Shown: piece after piece, positions 35,801 to 44,697 of the stretch
Numbering within the stretch: position 1 is the stretch's first letter
How the letters are laid out: each line of letters opens with the position of its first letter
NCBI RefSeq assembly: GCF_900537175.1
Contig: NZ_LS999833.1
Coordinates: forward strand, 806,001 to 870,000
Length of the DNA: 64,000 bases
Direction of reading: 5' to 3'
DNA from: Lentilitoribacter sp. Alg239-R112
GTDB taxonomy: Bacteria > Pseudomonadota > Alphaproteobacteria > Rhizobiales > Rhizobiaceae
Notes under the pieces: generated by a model
What the model was told of the DNA's origin: nothing
Seen by the model: only the letters and a program-made list of their open reading frames with translations
Databases searched by the model: none
Translations under genes and position numbers: made by a program

Positions 35801-36287
35801 GTTGGCGGCGCGCTTGAGGCTTTGCCTGAATAAGTTCGCCAATCCGCCCCTGCCCGACCATAGACGGAGAACGCGCACCTGTTGATGCATCCGCAAAAAG
35901 CAATTGAACGTCTTTTGCACGTGCGTCTTTCCCATTGATACGGTAGGCAGAGCCAGACTCGCGCTCAATTCGACGCGAAACATGTACTTCATCTTGATCA
36001 TTAAAGGCAGCTGGTGCCGTGCGATCACTATTATCTAGAAACAAAGCAACCTCAGCAGTATTTCGTGCAGGACGATTGCCAGAACCTGAGAAAATGACAT
36101 CATCCATGCCAGATGCACGCATATTTTTGTATGAATTTTCACCCATCACCCAGCGCATGGCTTCTACAAGATTGGACTTGCCGCAACCATTGGGGCCAAC
36201 AATACCTGTTAGCCCACGTTCAATTACAAACTCGGAAGGTTCAACAAAAGATTTAAACCCTAATAGTCGTAATTTATTAAACTTCAT
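32823..36287 (-). CDS. smc: Chromosome segregation ATPase SMC
   Basis: A 1154-residue SMC protein at full family length. Walker A GPNGCGKSNLVEAMRWVMGE (about 32-51) lies in the N-terminal head. Two long coiled coils (about 170-500 and 640-1000) flank a hinge around residues 510-640 (GLFPPIVDKL, ALGAAIGDDLDLP). The C-terminal head has the signature TLLSGGEQALTAMALIFAV and Walker B PICVLDEVDAPLDDHNVERF. It forms the condensin ring with ScpA/ScpB, which are not in this window. It lies just downstream of the dsbA-like and dciA genes, a common rhizobial order with mutY. Confidence 0.95.
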   Translation of the reverse strand: MKFNKLRLLGFKSFVEPSEFVIERGLTGIVGPNGCGKSNLVEAMRWVMGENSYKNMRASGMDDVIFSGSGNRPARNTAEVALFLDNSDRTAPAAFNDQDEVHVSRRIERESGSAYRINGKDARAKDVQLLFADASTGARSPSMVGQGRIGELIQAKPQARRQLLEEAAGISGLYSRRHEAELRLRAAENNLERLEDVTGQLDSQIESLKRQSRQANRFKSISADIRKSEATLLHIRWQQAKKTEAQSQSDLSEATKKVAEMAAKQSEAARNQAVEAHKLPELRDAEAKAAAALQRLQISKTQLEEEAKRLERRKNELDQRLMQFGADIDREKQMVADNAEILARLDTEEAELSELLANSDTHAAKLKQVFETAGAALSASETALTAVTSERAEAAASKSQLERRNSELSDRKARIERQMTDHRAELVGIESQIAGLPDPHIKQTELEQAEVNAEIAAKASNAAEIALEEARQAEGHSRQPVTDANAHLNEIETEARTIRKILNAGGETGLFPPIVDKLDVERGFETALGAAIGDDLDLPMDANAPAFWQEIDGPDISQKLPEGIKPLSAFVKAPKALARRLSQVGVADTDAQGERLQSQLLPGQRLVTIEGALWRWDGYVASADAPTPAAMRLAQKNRLAELDREAVEATKALRKVEESLEAAKVKVTTAQQDLQTKREAIRTTADIVIRARQSLKEAQDASGALSNRAAVLREAENQFVTQLDEVKAALVEVEAALLAAPDLSQLEKNFNDTSTKVATDRGALAEARAAHEGMERENRSRQQRIDSIKIERENWTLRAKNAESQISSLKERSSVAEEEAKTLADAPDNMSQRRIQLMNQLTEAESLRKEAADILAIAESKSKEADRLATEAISDLSTTREARGRTEERTVAAKERRLESEARIREALNCEPHEAMKLAQIEGDENNLDPDKIERSVERLKVERERLGAVNLRAEEEQKELSEQLNTIVSEREDVIEAIRKLRSAIQSLNKEGRERLLAAFDVVNEQFKRLFTHLFGGGTAELQLVESDDPLEAGLEILARPPGKKPQTMTLLSGGEQALTAMALIFAVFLTNPAPICVLDEVDAPLDDHNVERFCNLMDEMASSTETRFVLITHNPITMSRMNRLFGVTMAEQGVSQLVSVDLQTAEGMRDAG

Positions 36288-36379
36288 GACGAAATCCCTT
36301 CGTCATAAAGTTTAATTTCAAGCTTTTCGATGGAAGGCCGGGCACTAGACGCACGTATCCGGCTCCAAAAATTTGGGTC

Positions 36380-37159
36380 TTATAAGAAACTGTCGATAAG
36401 CGCCGACATTGATTCAACAGACATATCCCCCGAGTAGCGCTTCCCATTCACTATAAAGCTTGGCGTAGACTGAATGCCATAATCGTTCGCGCCGCGGTTT
36501 CTAACCTCTGTAACATCATCAAGAAGCTGTTGGTTCGTCAAGCAAGTGTTGAATGTCTCTTGTGTAAAACCAGCCAATTTGGTCAATTTTAGGAGTTCAG
36601 CACGCGCATCTTCGGCTCTTGACCATGAAGATTGCTGTTGAAAGAACATATCAACCATCGGGAAAAACTGCTCTTCTGGTGCACAACGTGCCAGCATAAT
36701 AGCTGCCGCAGCGCGTGGATCGAACGGGAATTCGCGCAATATAAAGCGAACTTTACCAGTTTCGATATATTTCTTTTCAATTTCTTTAAACGTTCTAGCG
36801 TGGAAATTCGCACAATGAGGACATGTCATGGACATATATTCCACAATCGTGACAGGTGCATTTGCATCACCTAATTCCATCTCTTTAAGTGGACTTGCTT
36901 TTAAGACCTCGGCCATATCGACATCACCATCTGAAGGCGGAACATCAGCCGCTGATGTTGTGATATTGTCAATTTTTGTAGCTTCCGCAGTTGCATCATT
37001 TGTTACTTGCACTGTTGAACTGTCAGCTTCGCCAGATGCTTCGGATACATCCTGCGCTTCGCTACAGGCCACAAGTGTAAGCGCCACACCTGCTAAGAGA
37101 CCAATGCGGATACCGTTGCCAGAGAATTTCTTTAAATTTTTGCCCATTTCAACCAACAT
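36380..37159 (-). CDS. DsbA-family thiol:disulfide oxidoreductase, probable lipoprotein
   Basis: A 259-residue periplasmic thioredoxin-fold protein. AAAGGG lies upstream of the ATG at 37159. The N-terminus has a hydrophobic stretch ending in a lipobox, LTLVAC (Cys about 32). A Ser/Glu/Thr-rich linker of some 50 residues follows, then the DsbA-like domain with active site MTCPHC, FREFPFDPRAAAAIMLARC in the helical insert and the cis-Pro loop in STPSFIVNGKRYSG. It probably acts in oxidative folding at the inner membrane. The adjacent order dciA-dsbA-smc is common in Rhizobiales. Confidence 0.88.
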   Translation of the reverse strand: MLVEMGKNLKKFSGNGIRIGLLAGVALTLVACSEAQDVSEASGEADSSTVQVTNDATAEATKIDNITTSAADVPPSDGDVDMAEVLKASPLKEMELGDANAPVTIVEYMSMTCPHCANFHARTFKEIEKKYIETGKVRFILREFPFDPRAAAAIMLARCAPEEQFFPMVDMFFQQQSSWSRAEDARAELLKLTKLAGFTQETFNTCLTNQQLLDDVTEVRNRGANDYGIQSTPSFIVNGKRYSGDMSVESMSALIDSFL

Positions 37160-37371
37160 TTATAACCCTTTCTAAAGTGCCCACCTTACTCTTACCCTCC
37201 CCCCAGAGAGTTTTATTGAGCATTAAAGAGCATTCAATTGCTTTTACATAACCAACCAAAATTGCAAGCCGGCCCATCCAACCATTTCACAATTTTAACT
37301 TAACCGTCGAAAACTAAAGAGGACAAGTTTGAGGCATTTTCATGACCCAATTCCATTACCCGTCTCAATGA

Positions 37372-37944
37372 TTATTTCTGTCGCTTTGACAAAACAGCCT
37401 CGCCCAATTTTGTCAATGCCTGTTTTAGGTTTGAATCTTCAACACCACCAAGCATATTGTTGAGCTCTTGTTTTTCGCTTTTTTGTAATTTTCGAGGTTT
37501 TTTACGAATTTTGTCGTGTTTTTGTACTGCTTTTTGAATAATTTTTATGCGATTGATGGCGGGAAAGCCAAAAAACGAGTTGATCCGCGAAATAATTTCA
37601 TTTTGTTGATGAGACAAAAAAAGCGCACAAGATCCTTCGCAGGCTATCGTTAGTTGCCCTGGCTCCAAGCCGCCGCCACTTTCAGGATCAGACTGTAGAT
37701 GCCCTCTTTGGCGTGGCCAGGTGATTTTCTCAGGGCGTGAACATTCCTCAAATTCAGGACCGACAATTTCATCCCAAACACCGATTAGCATCGTATTAAT
37801 GCCAGCCTTTTTAGCCAAAATTGGATCAATTAAGACATTGGCAATCTCGGCAATTTGTGAGGCTGGTTTGCCTCCATATCCGTTTTTTTTATAGTTCCCT
37901 GCCAAGGCATTCGATCCTATGTTCGAGTTTTGCTTTATATTCAA
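37372..37944 (-). CDS. dciA: DUF721/DciA-family protein
   Basis: A 190-residue basic protein. The N-terminal half carries the DUF721 pattern (IAEIANVLIDPILAKKAGINTMLIGVWDEIVGPEFEECSRPEKITWP, then LTIACEGSCALFLSHQQNEIISRINSFFG). A Lys-rich helical tail follows. DciA proteins bind and help load the replicative helicase DnaB in bacteria lacking DnaC. It is divergent from mutY, as in many rhizobia. Confidence 0.85.
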   Translation of the reverse strand: MNIKQNSNIGSNALAGNYKKNGYGGKPASQIAEIANVLIDPILAKKAGINTMLIGVWDEIVGPEFEECSRPEKITWPRQRGHLQSDPESGGGLEPGQLTIACEGSCALFLSHQQNEIISRINSFFGFPAINRIKIIQKAVQKHDKIRKKPRKLQKSEKQELNNMLGGVEDSNLKQALTKLGEAVLSKRQK

Positions 37945-38067
37945 CTCATCATTAAACGCATTATTGGGGTTTTGCTACTTTTTAAAAGCACTTGATCTTA
38001 CAAAGAAGTGAATTCGTAATATAAGTAGCATCGCAATGAATAATACCTAACTTAGAAGGTGATCAGA

Positions 38068-39126
38068 TTGAGTGAAATTTCTGGCAAGCTACTGGTATGG
38101 TATGATAAATACCACCGCACTCTGCCGTGGCGAATACCGCCAGGAGATAGTAAATCAGGTATTTTACCTGATCCATATCATGTCTGGCTATCAGAAATTA
38201 TGTTGCAGCAAACCACGGTCACTGCAGTGAAACCCTATTATGAGAAGTTTTTAAAACTCTGGCCAAACATCACAGCTTTAGCTGAAACTAGCAACGAAAG
38301 CGTTATGCAAGCATGGGCCGGATTAGGCTATTATTCCCGCGCGCGAAATTTAAAGAAATGCGCCGAATATGTTGTTTCCGAGCTCCAAGGTCGCTTCCCC
38401 GACAATGAAACCGAACTAATCAAGCTACCAGGTGTTGGTCCATATACGGCAGCAGCAATCGCCAGCATTGCTTTTCAACAACCCGTAGCCGTAGTTGATG
38501 GCAACATCGAGCGAGTTTTTGCGCGTCTCTTCACGATTAATACCCCATTACCACAAGCCAAAGTACCGATAAAAGAAAAAGTGGCCAAGCATTTACCCGC
38601 GGCGCGACCCGGTGACTTTGCACAAGGGCTTATGGATCTAGGCTCATCAATTTGTACTCCTAAAAAACCCAATTGCCTGCTCTGCCCGTTGCAGGATATA
38701 TGCAAAGCTTCAAAACTTGGCTCTCAAGAAAGCTATCCCGTAAAAACCCCTAAAAAAGTTAAAGCAAAGCGCAGAGGCGCGGCATTCGTTATCGAAGATA
38801 TGGATGGTGCAATTTATATACAGAAGCGACCTGAAACCGGACTTCTTGGCGGTATGAGCGAAGTTCCAACGACAGATTGGAACTCAAATCAAGACGGAGA
38901 AACTGATATCCAGTCTGCTCCGTTTAGTGGTGACTGGCAAAAAAGGGGAGAAATCAGGCATGTATTTACCCATTTTGAACTTAGTCTGATTGTCTACCAC
39001 ATAAAAGTGGACATACGACCTACGTTAAACGGTTGGTGGTCCGCACAAAATGAAATTGAAGGTGAAGCGTTACCAAATCTTATGAAAAAAGTTGTTTTAA
39101 AAGCGACTGATCGAAAGCGAAAGTAG
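38068..39126 (+). CDS. mutY: A/G-specific adenine DNA glycosylase MutY
   Basis: A 352-residue base-excision repair enzyme removing A opposite 8-oxoG. The TTG at 38068 is chosen because AGAAGG lies 8 bases upstream; a GTG at 38059 overlaps that site. Motifs are WLSEIMLQQTTV with the catalytic-region Glu, the helix-hairpin-helix LPGVGPYTAAAIASIAF, the catalytic Asp in VVDGNIERVFAR, and the iron-sulfur ligands C-x6-C-x2-C-x5-C in CTPKKPNCLLCPLQDIC. The C-terminal NUDIX-like 8-oxoG recognition domain starts around residue 230 (GAAFVIEDMDGAIYIQKRPETGLLGG). Confidence 0.93.
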   Translation: MSEISGKLLVWYDKYHRTLPWRIPPGDSKSGILPDPYHVWLSEIMLQQTTVTAVKPYYEKFLKLWPNITALAETSNESVMQAWAGLGYYSRARNLKKCAEYVVSELQGRFPDNETELIKLPGVGPYTAAAIASIAFQQPVAVVDGNIERVFARLFTINTPLPQAKVPIKEKVAKHLPAARPGDFAQGLMDLGSSICTPKKPNCLLCPLQDICKASKLGSQESYPVKTPKKVKAKRRGAAFVIEDMDGAIYIQKRPETGLLGGMSEVPTTDWNSNQDGETDIQSAPFSGDWQKRGEIRHVFTHFELSLIVYHIKVDIRPTLNGWWSAQNEIEGEALPNLMKKVVLKATDRKRK

Positions 39127-39239
39127 ATTTCGATAATACCACATAGATATCGTAACAATAATATCTTCAAAGCAGTGAAGGTTTTACTGATTGTAAGAAG
39201 GACCGACCTAATAGTCGGCCCGGTCAACTTACGGTAAAA

Positions 39240-40421
<1,182 letters not shown>

Positions 40422-40556
40422 TTACGGTAAATATTGAATTACTGGACATGGTAAACAGAAAATGAACGTCTAAAAATATCCCACAGTGACTTGCTTTATG
40501 AACTGGAATAAGGAAAAACGGGCACCTTAAACTCCATCTACATGAACGGATTTCCA

Positions 40557-41246
40557 ATGGCTGACCTTGATCTCATCATATTCGATTGTGACGGCACGCT
40601 GATCGACAGCGAATTTCTAGCGGCGCAGATAGAATCAGAACAACTAAGACAGGCTGGCTTTGATATCCCCGTTGAGGAGTTTGCTGAACGCTTTGCAGGA
40701 ATGACGACCAAGAATATCATGATGGAAGTTGAGCGACAGGAAAATATCCCCCTTCAAGCGACGCTACTGGAAGAGACACATGATATTTTGAATAGACGCA
40801 TCCCAGCAGAGGCGATTGCCATTGAAGGTGCAGCGGATGCACTTAAAAAAATAACGACCCAAATGTGTGTTTGCTCTAACTCGCCAGAAAGTCGCCTTGA
40901 GATGATGTTGACCAAAAATCAGCTCATTGGCTATTTTGGTGACCGCATCTATTCGTCAAGAAACGTGGGAGAGAAGCGACCAAAGCCGCACCCTGATGTT
41001 TTCTTATACGCGATCGATGTGCTCGATGCAGAACCCGACTATACAATCGTGATCGAGGATTCAGAATCGGGCGTCAAAGCGGCAAGGGCTGCAGGCGCAC
41101 GTGTCATTGGCTTTACCGGCGCTTCTCACAGCTATCCCAGCCATTCAGACAAACTCATTGACGCGGGCGCTGAGACGGTCATTAACCGCATGTCAGACTT
41201 GCCACAAATGATCGAAGTTCTGGCTGAATGGACCGAACTTAAATAG
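40557..41246 (+). CDS. HAD-superfamily phosphatase (beta-phosphoglucomutase/GPH-like)
   Basis: A 229-residue HAD-IA hydrolase. The ATG at 40557 is preferred with CGGA 7 bases upstream; an in-frame ATG lies 15 bases earlier. Motif I FDCDGTLIDSE has the nucleophilic and acid/base Asp, motif II is the Ser of CVCSNSP, the lysine is in KRPKPHPDVF, and motif IV is VIEDSESGVKAARAAGA. The helical cap sits between residues 15 and 85. The substrate is probably a small phospho-sugar or nucleotide but is not identifiable. Confidence 0.85.
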   Translation: MADLDLIIFDCDGTLIDSEFLAAQIESEQLRQAGFDIPVEEFAERFAGMTTKNIMMEVERQENIPLQATLLEETHDILNRRIPAEAIAIEGAADALKKITTQMCVCSNSPESRLEMMLTKNQLIGYFGDRIYSSRNVGEKRPKPHPDVFLYAIDVLDAEPDYTIVIEDSESGVKAARAAGARVIGFTGASHSYPSHSDKLIDAGAETVINRMSDLPQMIEVLAEWTELK

Positions 41247-41251
41247 CCGCT

Positions 41252-41794
41252 CTAGCTTTTTGGACCTGAATCGAAACCGACAAAAACCTCTGTTTCGCCG
41301 CCAGCGCCCGCAGGAATTATAACATTGGGGTCATTAAATACGAATTGAGCTGTCAAATTCGGGCCAATTAAAGATACAACCTGCGTTGAAAGTTCTGAAT
41401 AGAGGACACTCTTTGTTTTTTTATCGACCACAACGACACGAATAGGCAATTGAACCTCGCCGGCCTTGCCTTGAGGCCCTGCAAGTAAACGACCCGCAGC
41501 AAATACACTTACATTGAGCTGTCCGCCCGAAATAGTGCAAGATCTCGTCGCATCCGCCAATGAGGACTGATATGTGATCTTGGATGGATCACCCTCACCT
41601 TTTCGGGTATAAGCGCGGTAATATGTTGTACCCTCTCGGAAACTTACGCGCGGACAGCTACCCTGAATAATTGGCGCTGTCTGTTCCGCTGTATTTGCAA
41701 CATCTAACGTATTTGCCGGCTCTGTTGATTTACAACCTGAGAGTATCAAAAAAACTGATAAAATTGGTAATGAATTTCGAATTATATGGAACAC
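41252..41794 (-). CDS. Putative lipoprotein of unknown function
   Basis: A 180-residue protein starting with GTG. The N-terminal hydrophobic segment ends in the lipobox ILSGC (Cys about 21), so it is probably anchored in the outer or inner membrane. The mature region (CPRVSFREGTTYYRAYTRKGEGDPSKITYQSSLADATRSC, then RLLAGPQGKAGEVQLPIRVVVVD) looks like a small beta-sandwich and has two cysteines besides the lipid one. Relatives are conserved in rhizobia without known function. It converges on the HAD gene five bases away. Confidence 0.75.
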   Translation of the reverse strand: MFHIIRNSLPILSVFLILSGCKSTEPANTLDVANTAEQTAPIIQGSCPRVSFREGTTYYRAYTRKGEGDPSKITYQSSLADATRSCTISGGQLNVSVFAAGRLLAGPQGKAGEVQLPIRVVVVDKKTKSVLYSELSTQVVSLIGPNLTAQFVFNDPNVIIPAGAGGETEVFVGFDSGPKS

Positions 41795-41940
41795 AGGAAC
41801 AAACTCTACTTTTTTTCAAAATTTTAAATTGTAACATGCATGACGCAAAGGCTTTGCATGTCTGTCATGTTAGTTTATATCAGCGCCTGAACAAAAAATC
41901 GATGCAGAGCATCTATAAAAATAATCTTTGATGCTAGCAC

Positions 41941-43353
41941 ATGGAGAAAATAGCTTTGCAATATGTATCCACGCGAGGTGAAGCACCTGAATTAGACTTT
42001 AGCGATACTCTTCTCGCAGGTCTTGCAACAGACGGCGGCCTTTATGTTCCTAAAACATGGCCAGAATTTAGCAAACGAGAAATAAAAGCGTTACGCGGCA
42101 AGCCTTATGCCGATGTTGCTTTTACGATTTTGCAGCCATTTGTTGACGGTGATATTCCCGATGATCAGTTAAAGAAAATGATCGATGAAGCTTATGCAGG
42201 CTTTCGCCACAATGCAGTAACACCAATTATTCAGATGGATGATAATTCTTATTTGCTTGAATTATTCCATGGTCCGACATTGGCATTTAAAGATGTTGCT
42301 ATGCAATTACTCGGTCGCATGATGGATTATGTGCTTGAGCAACGCGACCAACGTGCAACAATAGTTGGCGCGACATCAGGCGATACCGGCGGTGCAGCGA
42401 TTGAAGCATTTGCTAATCGAGATCGTACAGACTTGTTCATTTTGTTCCCGCATAATCGGGTTTCGCCCGTGCAACAACGCCAGATGACAACGTCAAAAGC
42501 AAAAAATGTGCATTCCATTGCGATTGAAGGTACATTTGATGATTGCCAAAACCTTGTCAAAGCAATGTTTAATCATTCCGACTTTAGACAAGATGTACAG
42601 CTTTCTGGTGTGAATTCCATCAATTGGGGTCGTATAATGGCTCAAATTGTCTACTATTTCACTGCAAGCCTAGCCATAGGCGGGCCTGATCGCAAAGTAT
42701 CTTTCACCGTTCCAACTGGAAATTTCGGCGACATCTTTGCAGGTTATGCAGCGAAGAAAATGGGGCTACCGATCGCCAAATTGACAATTGCCTCCAACGA
42801 CAACGACATTCTCGTTCGCACACTTAAAACCGGCACCTATGAAATGAAGAGTGTTTCGGCAACCAGTTCTCCGTCGATGGATATTCAAATCTCATCGAAC
42901 TTTGAACGCTTACTCTTTGAAGCCTATGGGCGCGATGGTGTGAAAATTCGCAACGCGATGGACGCACTAAAACAATCAGGTTCATTTACGATTGAAGATG
43001 ACATTCTTAAAGCTATCCGCCGAGAATTTACAACAGGAAAAGCACTTGGTAAAAATGTCGACGCCACGATTTTGAAATATCATCAGGAAAATGGTTACTT
43101 GCTTGACCCTCATACTGCCGTTGGCATGTATGTTGCCGAGAAGAATATACGCCCTACAGCGCCTATGATTACTCTTGCAACTGCACATCCGGCAAAGTTT
43201 CCGACAGCGGTTAAAACCGCTTGCGGAATTGACCCAGCACTGCCAAACTGGTTAAGCGATCTGATGCAACGGGAGGAAACGTTTAGAGTATTGCCAGCAG
43301 AGTTAAAATTCGTGGAGGAATTTATCTCAATGCATACACGTGCAAGCCTTTGA
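41941..43353 (+). CDS. thrC: Threonine synthase
   Basis: A 470-residue PLP enzyme converting O-phosphohomoserine to threonine. The N-terminus YVSTRGEAPELDFSDTLLAGLATDGGLYVP is characteristic. The PLP lysine is in GPTLAFKDVAMQLLG, followed by ATSGDTGGAAIEAF, and the phosphate-binding FTVPTGNFGDIFAGYAA. It belongs to the long (type II) threonine synthase class. Homoserine kinase ThrB, which makes its substrate, is encoded at 50250 in this window. The stop codon lies 13 bases before the start of the M16 peptidase, an order conserved in rhizobia. Confidence 0.94.
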   Translation: MEKIALQYVSTRGEAPELDFSDTLLAGLATDGGLYVPKTWPEFSKREIKALRGKPYADVAFTILQPFVDGDIPDDQLKKMIDEAYAGFRHNAVTPIIQMDDNSYLLELFHGPTLAFKDVAMQLLGRMMDYVLEQRDQRATIVGATSGDTGGAAIEAFANRDRTDLFILFPHNRVSPVQQRQMTTSKAKNVHSIAIEGTFDDCQNLVKAMFNHSDFRQDVQLSGVNSINWGRIMAQIVYYFTASLAIGGPDRKVSFTVPTGNFGDIFAGYAAKKMGLPIAKLTIASNDNDILVRTLKTGTYEMKSVSATSSPSMDIQISSNFERLLFEAYGRDGVKIRNAMDALKQSGSFTIEDDILKAIRREFTTGKALGKNVDATILKYHQENGYLLDPHTAVGMYVAEKNIRPTAPMITLATAHPAKFPTAVKTACGIDPALPNWLSDLMQREETFRVLPAELKFVEEFISMHTRASL

Positions 43354-43366
43354 ATTTAATAATTAT

Positions 43367-44662
43367 ATGAGTATCAAGACAACCCAACTTAACAATGGCC
43401 TGACAATTGTTACCGAATATATGCCGCATCTTGAAAGTGCCGCTTTAGGAATATGGGTCAAAGCTGGCTCGCGTGATGAAACAGACGAAGAGCACGGCAT
43501 TGCCCACCTTTTAGAACACATGGCTTTTAAAGGTACGGGCAAGAGAACGGCTCGACAAATCGCTGAAGAAATCGAGAATGTCGGCGGTGAACTCAATGCG
43601 TCGACATCAACTGAAACAACAGCTTTTTATGCCCGTGTTTTGAAAGATGATGTCCCGCTGGCCGTTGATATTCTGATTGATATTTTGACAAACTCAACAT
43701 TTGAGCAAGATGAACTTACGCGGGAAAAACACGTCATTTTGCAAGAAATTGGCGCTGCAAATGATACACCTGACGATATTGTCTTTGACAGATTTTCCTC
43801 TGCCGCCTTCAAAAATCAAACAGTCGGACGGCCAATTTTAGGAACACCGGAAACTGTTGAAAGTTTTACGCCCGATCAGATTCGTAACTACATGAAGCGA
43901 AATTACACCGCCGACCGCCTCACATTTGTGGCAGTTGGTGCAGTAGATCACGATGAAATTTGTAAACTGCTTGAAGATCATGGAACAGCATTTTATCCAG
44001 CCAGCGATAAGGGCCGCGAATATCCAGCAGCTATCTACACAGGTGGCACGTTTCGCGAAAAACGCGACTTAATGGATGCACATATATTACTTGGCTTCGA
44101 AGGTCGAGCATACCATGTACGTGATTTTTATGCATCACAAGTGCTTGCAAATATTTTAGGCGGCGGCATGTCATCGCGTCTTTTTCAGGAAGTACGAGAA
44201 CGCCACGGCTTATGTTATTCGATTTATGCATTTCATTGGGGCTTATCTGATTGCGGGATTTTTGGCATCCAAGCGGCAACAGGCTCAGAAGATGTTAAGG
44301 CTCTCATACCTCTCATTTTGAAAGAGCTTGTGCGAATCTCTGAACATGTTGAAGAACAAGAAATTGACCGCGCACGAGCACAAATTCGTGCGGGTCTTTT
44401 GATGACTCACGAAAGCCCTGCAGCTCGTGCCGGTCAGATTGCACGCCAAATGATGCTCTTTGGGCGCCCAATTTCAAATGAAGAATTAATGGAAAGACTT
44501 GTGAACATTACACCTGATCGTCTCACAGACCTTTCCCAGCGCTTGTTTTTTGGTCAAAAAATGACGACATCGGCGGTAGGTCCAATTGACCATCTCGCTG
44601 GTATTGAAGATCTTGAGAAGCAACTCAAAACGCCAGGCTCAATGCTAAATGCAGCTGAGTAA
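43367..44662 (+). CDS. M16-family zinc peptidase (processing-peptidase-like)
   Basis: A 431-residue insulinase-type peptidase. The inverted zinc motif HLLEH (in GIAHLLEHMAFKGT) and the downstream Glu (HVILQEIGAANDTPDD) make a complete site. The second half (GGGMSSRLFQEVRERHGLCYSIYAF) has the R/Y pair that binds substrate. The ATG at 43367 is taken by homology (MSIKTTQLNNGLTIVTE); no strong ribosome binding site is visible, consistent with coupling to thrC just upstream. In rhizobia this thrC neighbour resembles mitochondrial processing peptidase beta. Likely periplasmic or cytoplasmic; no signal peptide. Confidence 0.9.
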   Translation: MSIKTTQLNNGLTIVTEYMPHLESAALGIWVKAGSRDETDEEHGIAHLLEHMAFKGTGKRTARQIAEEIENVGGELNASTSTETTAFYARVLKDDVPLAVDILIDILTNSTFEQDELTREKHVILQEIGAANDTPDDIVFDRFSSAAFKNQTVGRPILGTPETVESFTPDQIRNYMKRNYTADRLTFVAVGAVDHDEICKLLEDHGTAFYPASDKGREYPAAIYTGGTFREKRDLMDAHILLGFEGRAYHVRDFYASQVLANILGGGMSSRLFQEVRERHGLCYSIYAFHWGLSDCGIFGIQAATGSEDVKALIPLILKELVRISEHVEEQEIDRARAQIRAGLLMTHESPAARAGQIARQMMLFGRPISNEELMERLVNITPDRLTDLSQRLFFGQKMTTSAVGPIDHLAGIEDLEKQLKTPGSMLNAAE

Positions 44663-44697
44663 AGCGCCATAAGGGCCCTATATGACGCCATTTTTTT
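44663..44697 (+). promoter_or_regulatory. Hairpin plus T-run over the start of the GGDEF-EAL gene
   Basis: GCGCCATA (44664-44671) pairs with TATGACGC (44681-44688) with one mismatch and a GGGCCC-centred loop, followed by T7 at 44691-44697. The ribosome binding site-like AAGGG and the ATG at 44682 lie inside the structure. It has the form of an intrinsic terminator placed on a translation start, so it could limit read-through from the M16 gene or block initiation. Confidence 0.45.

Noticed and set aside
33058..36315. Many plus-strand open frames across smc
   Set aside because: They are shadows of the smc coding frame, with Ser/Arg-rich composition typical of antisense reading and no family resemblance.
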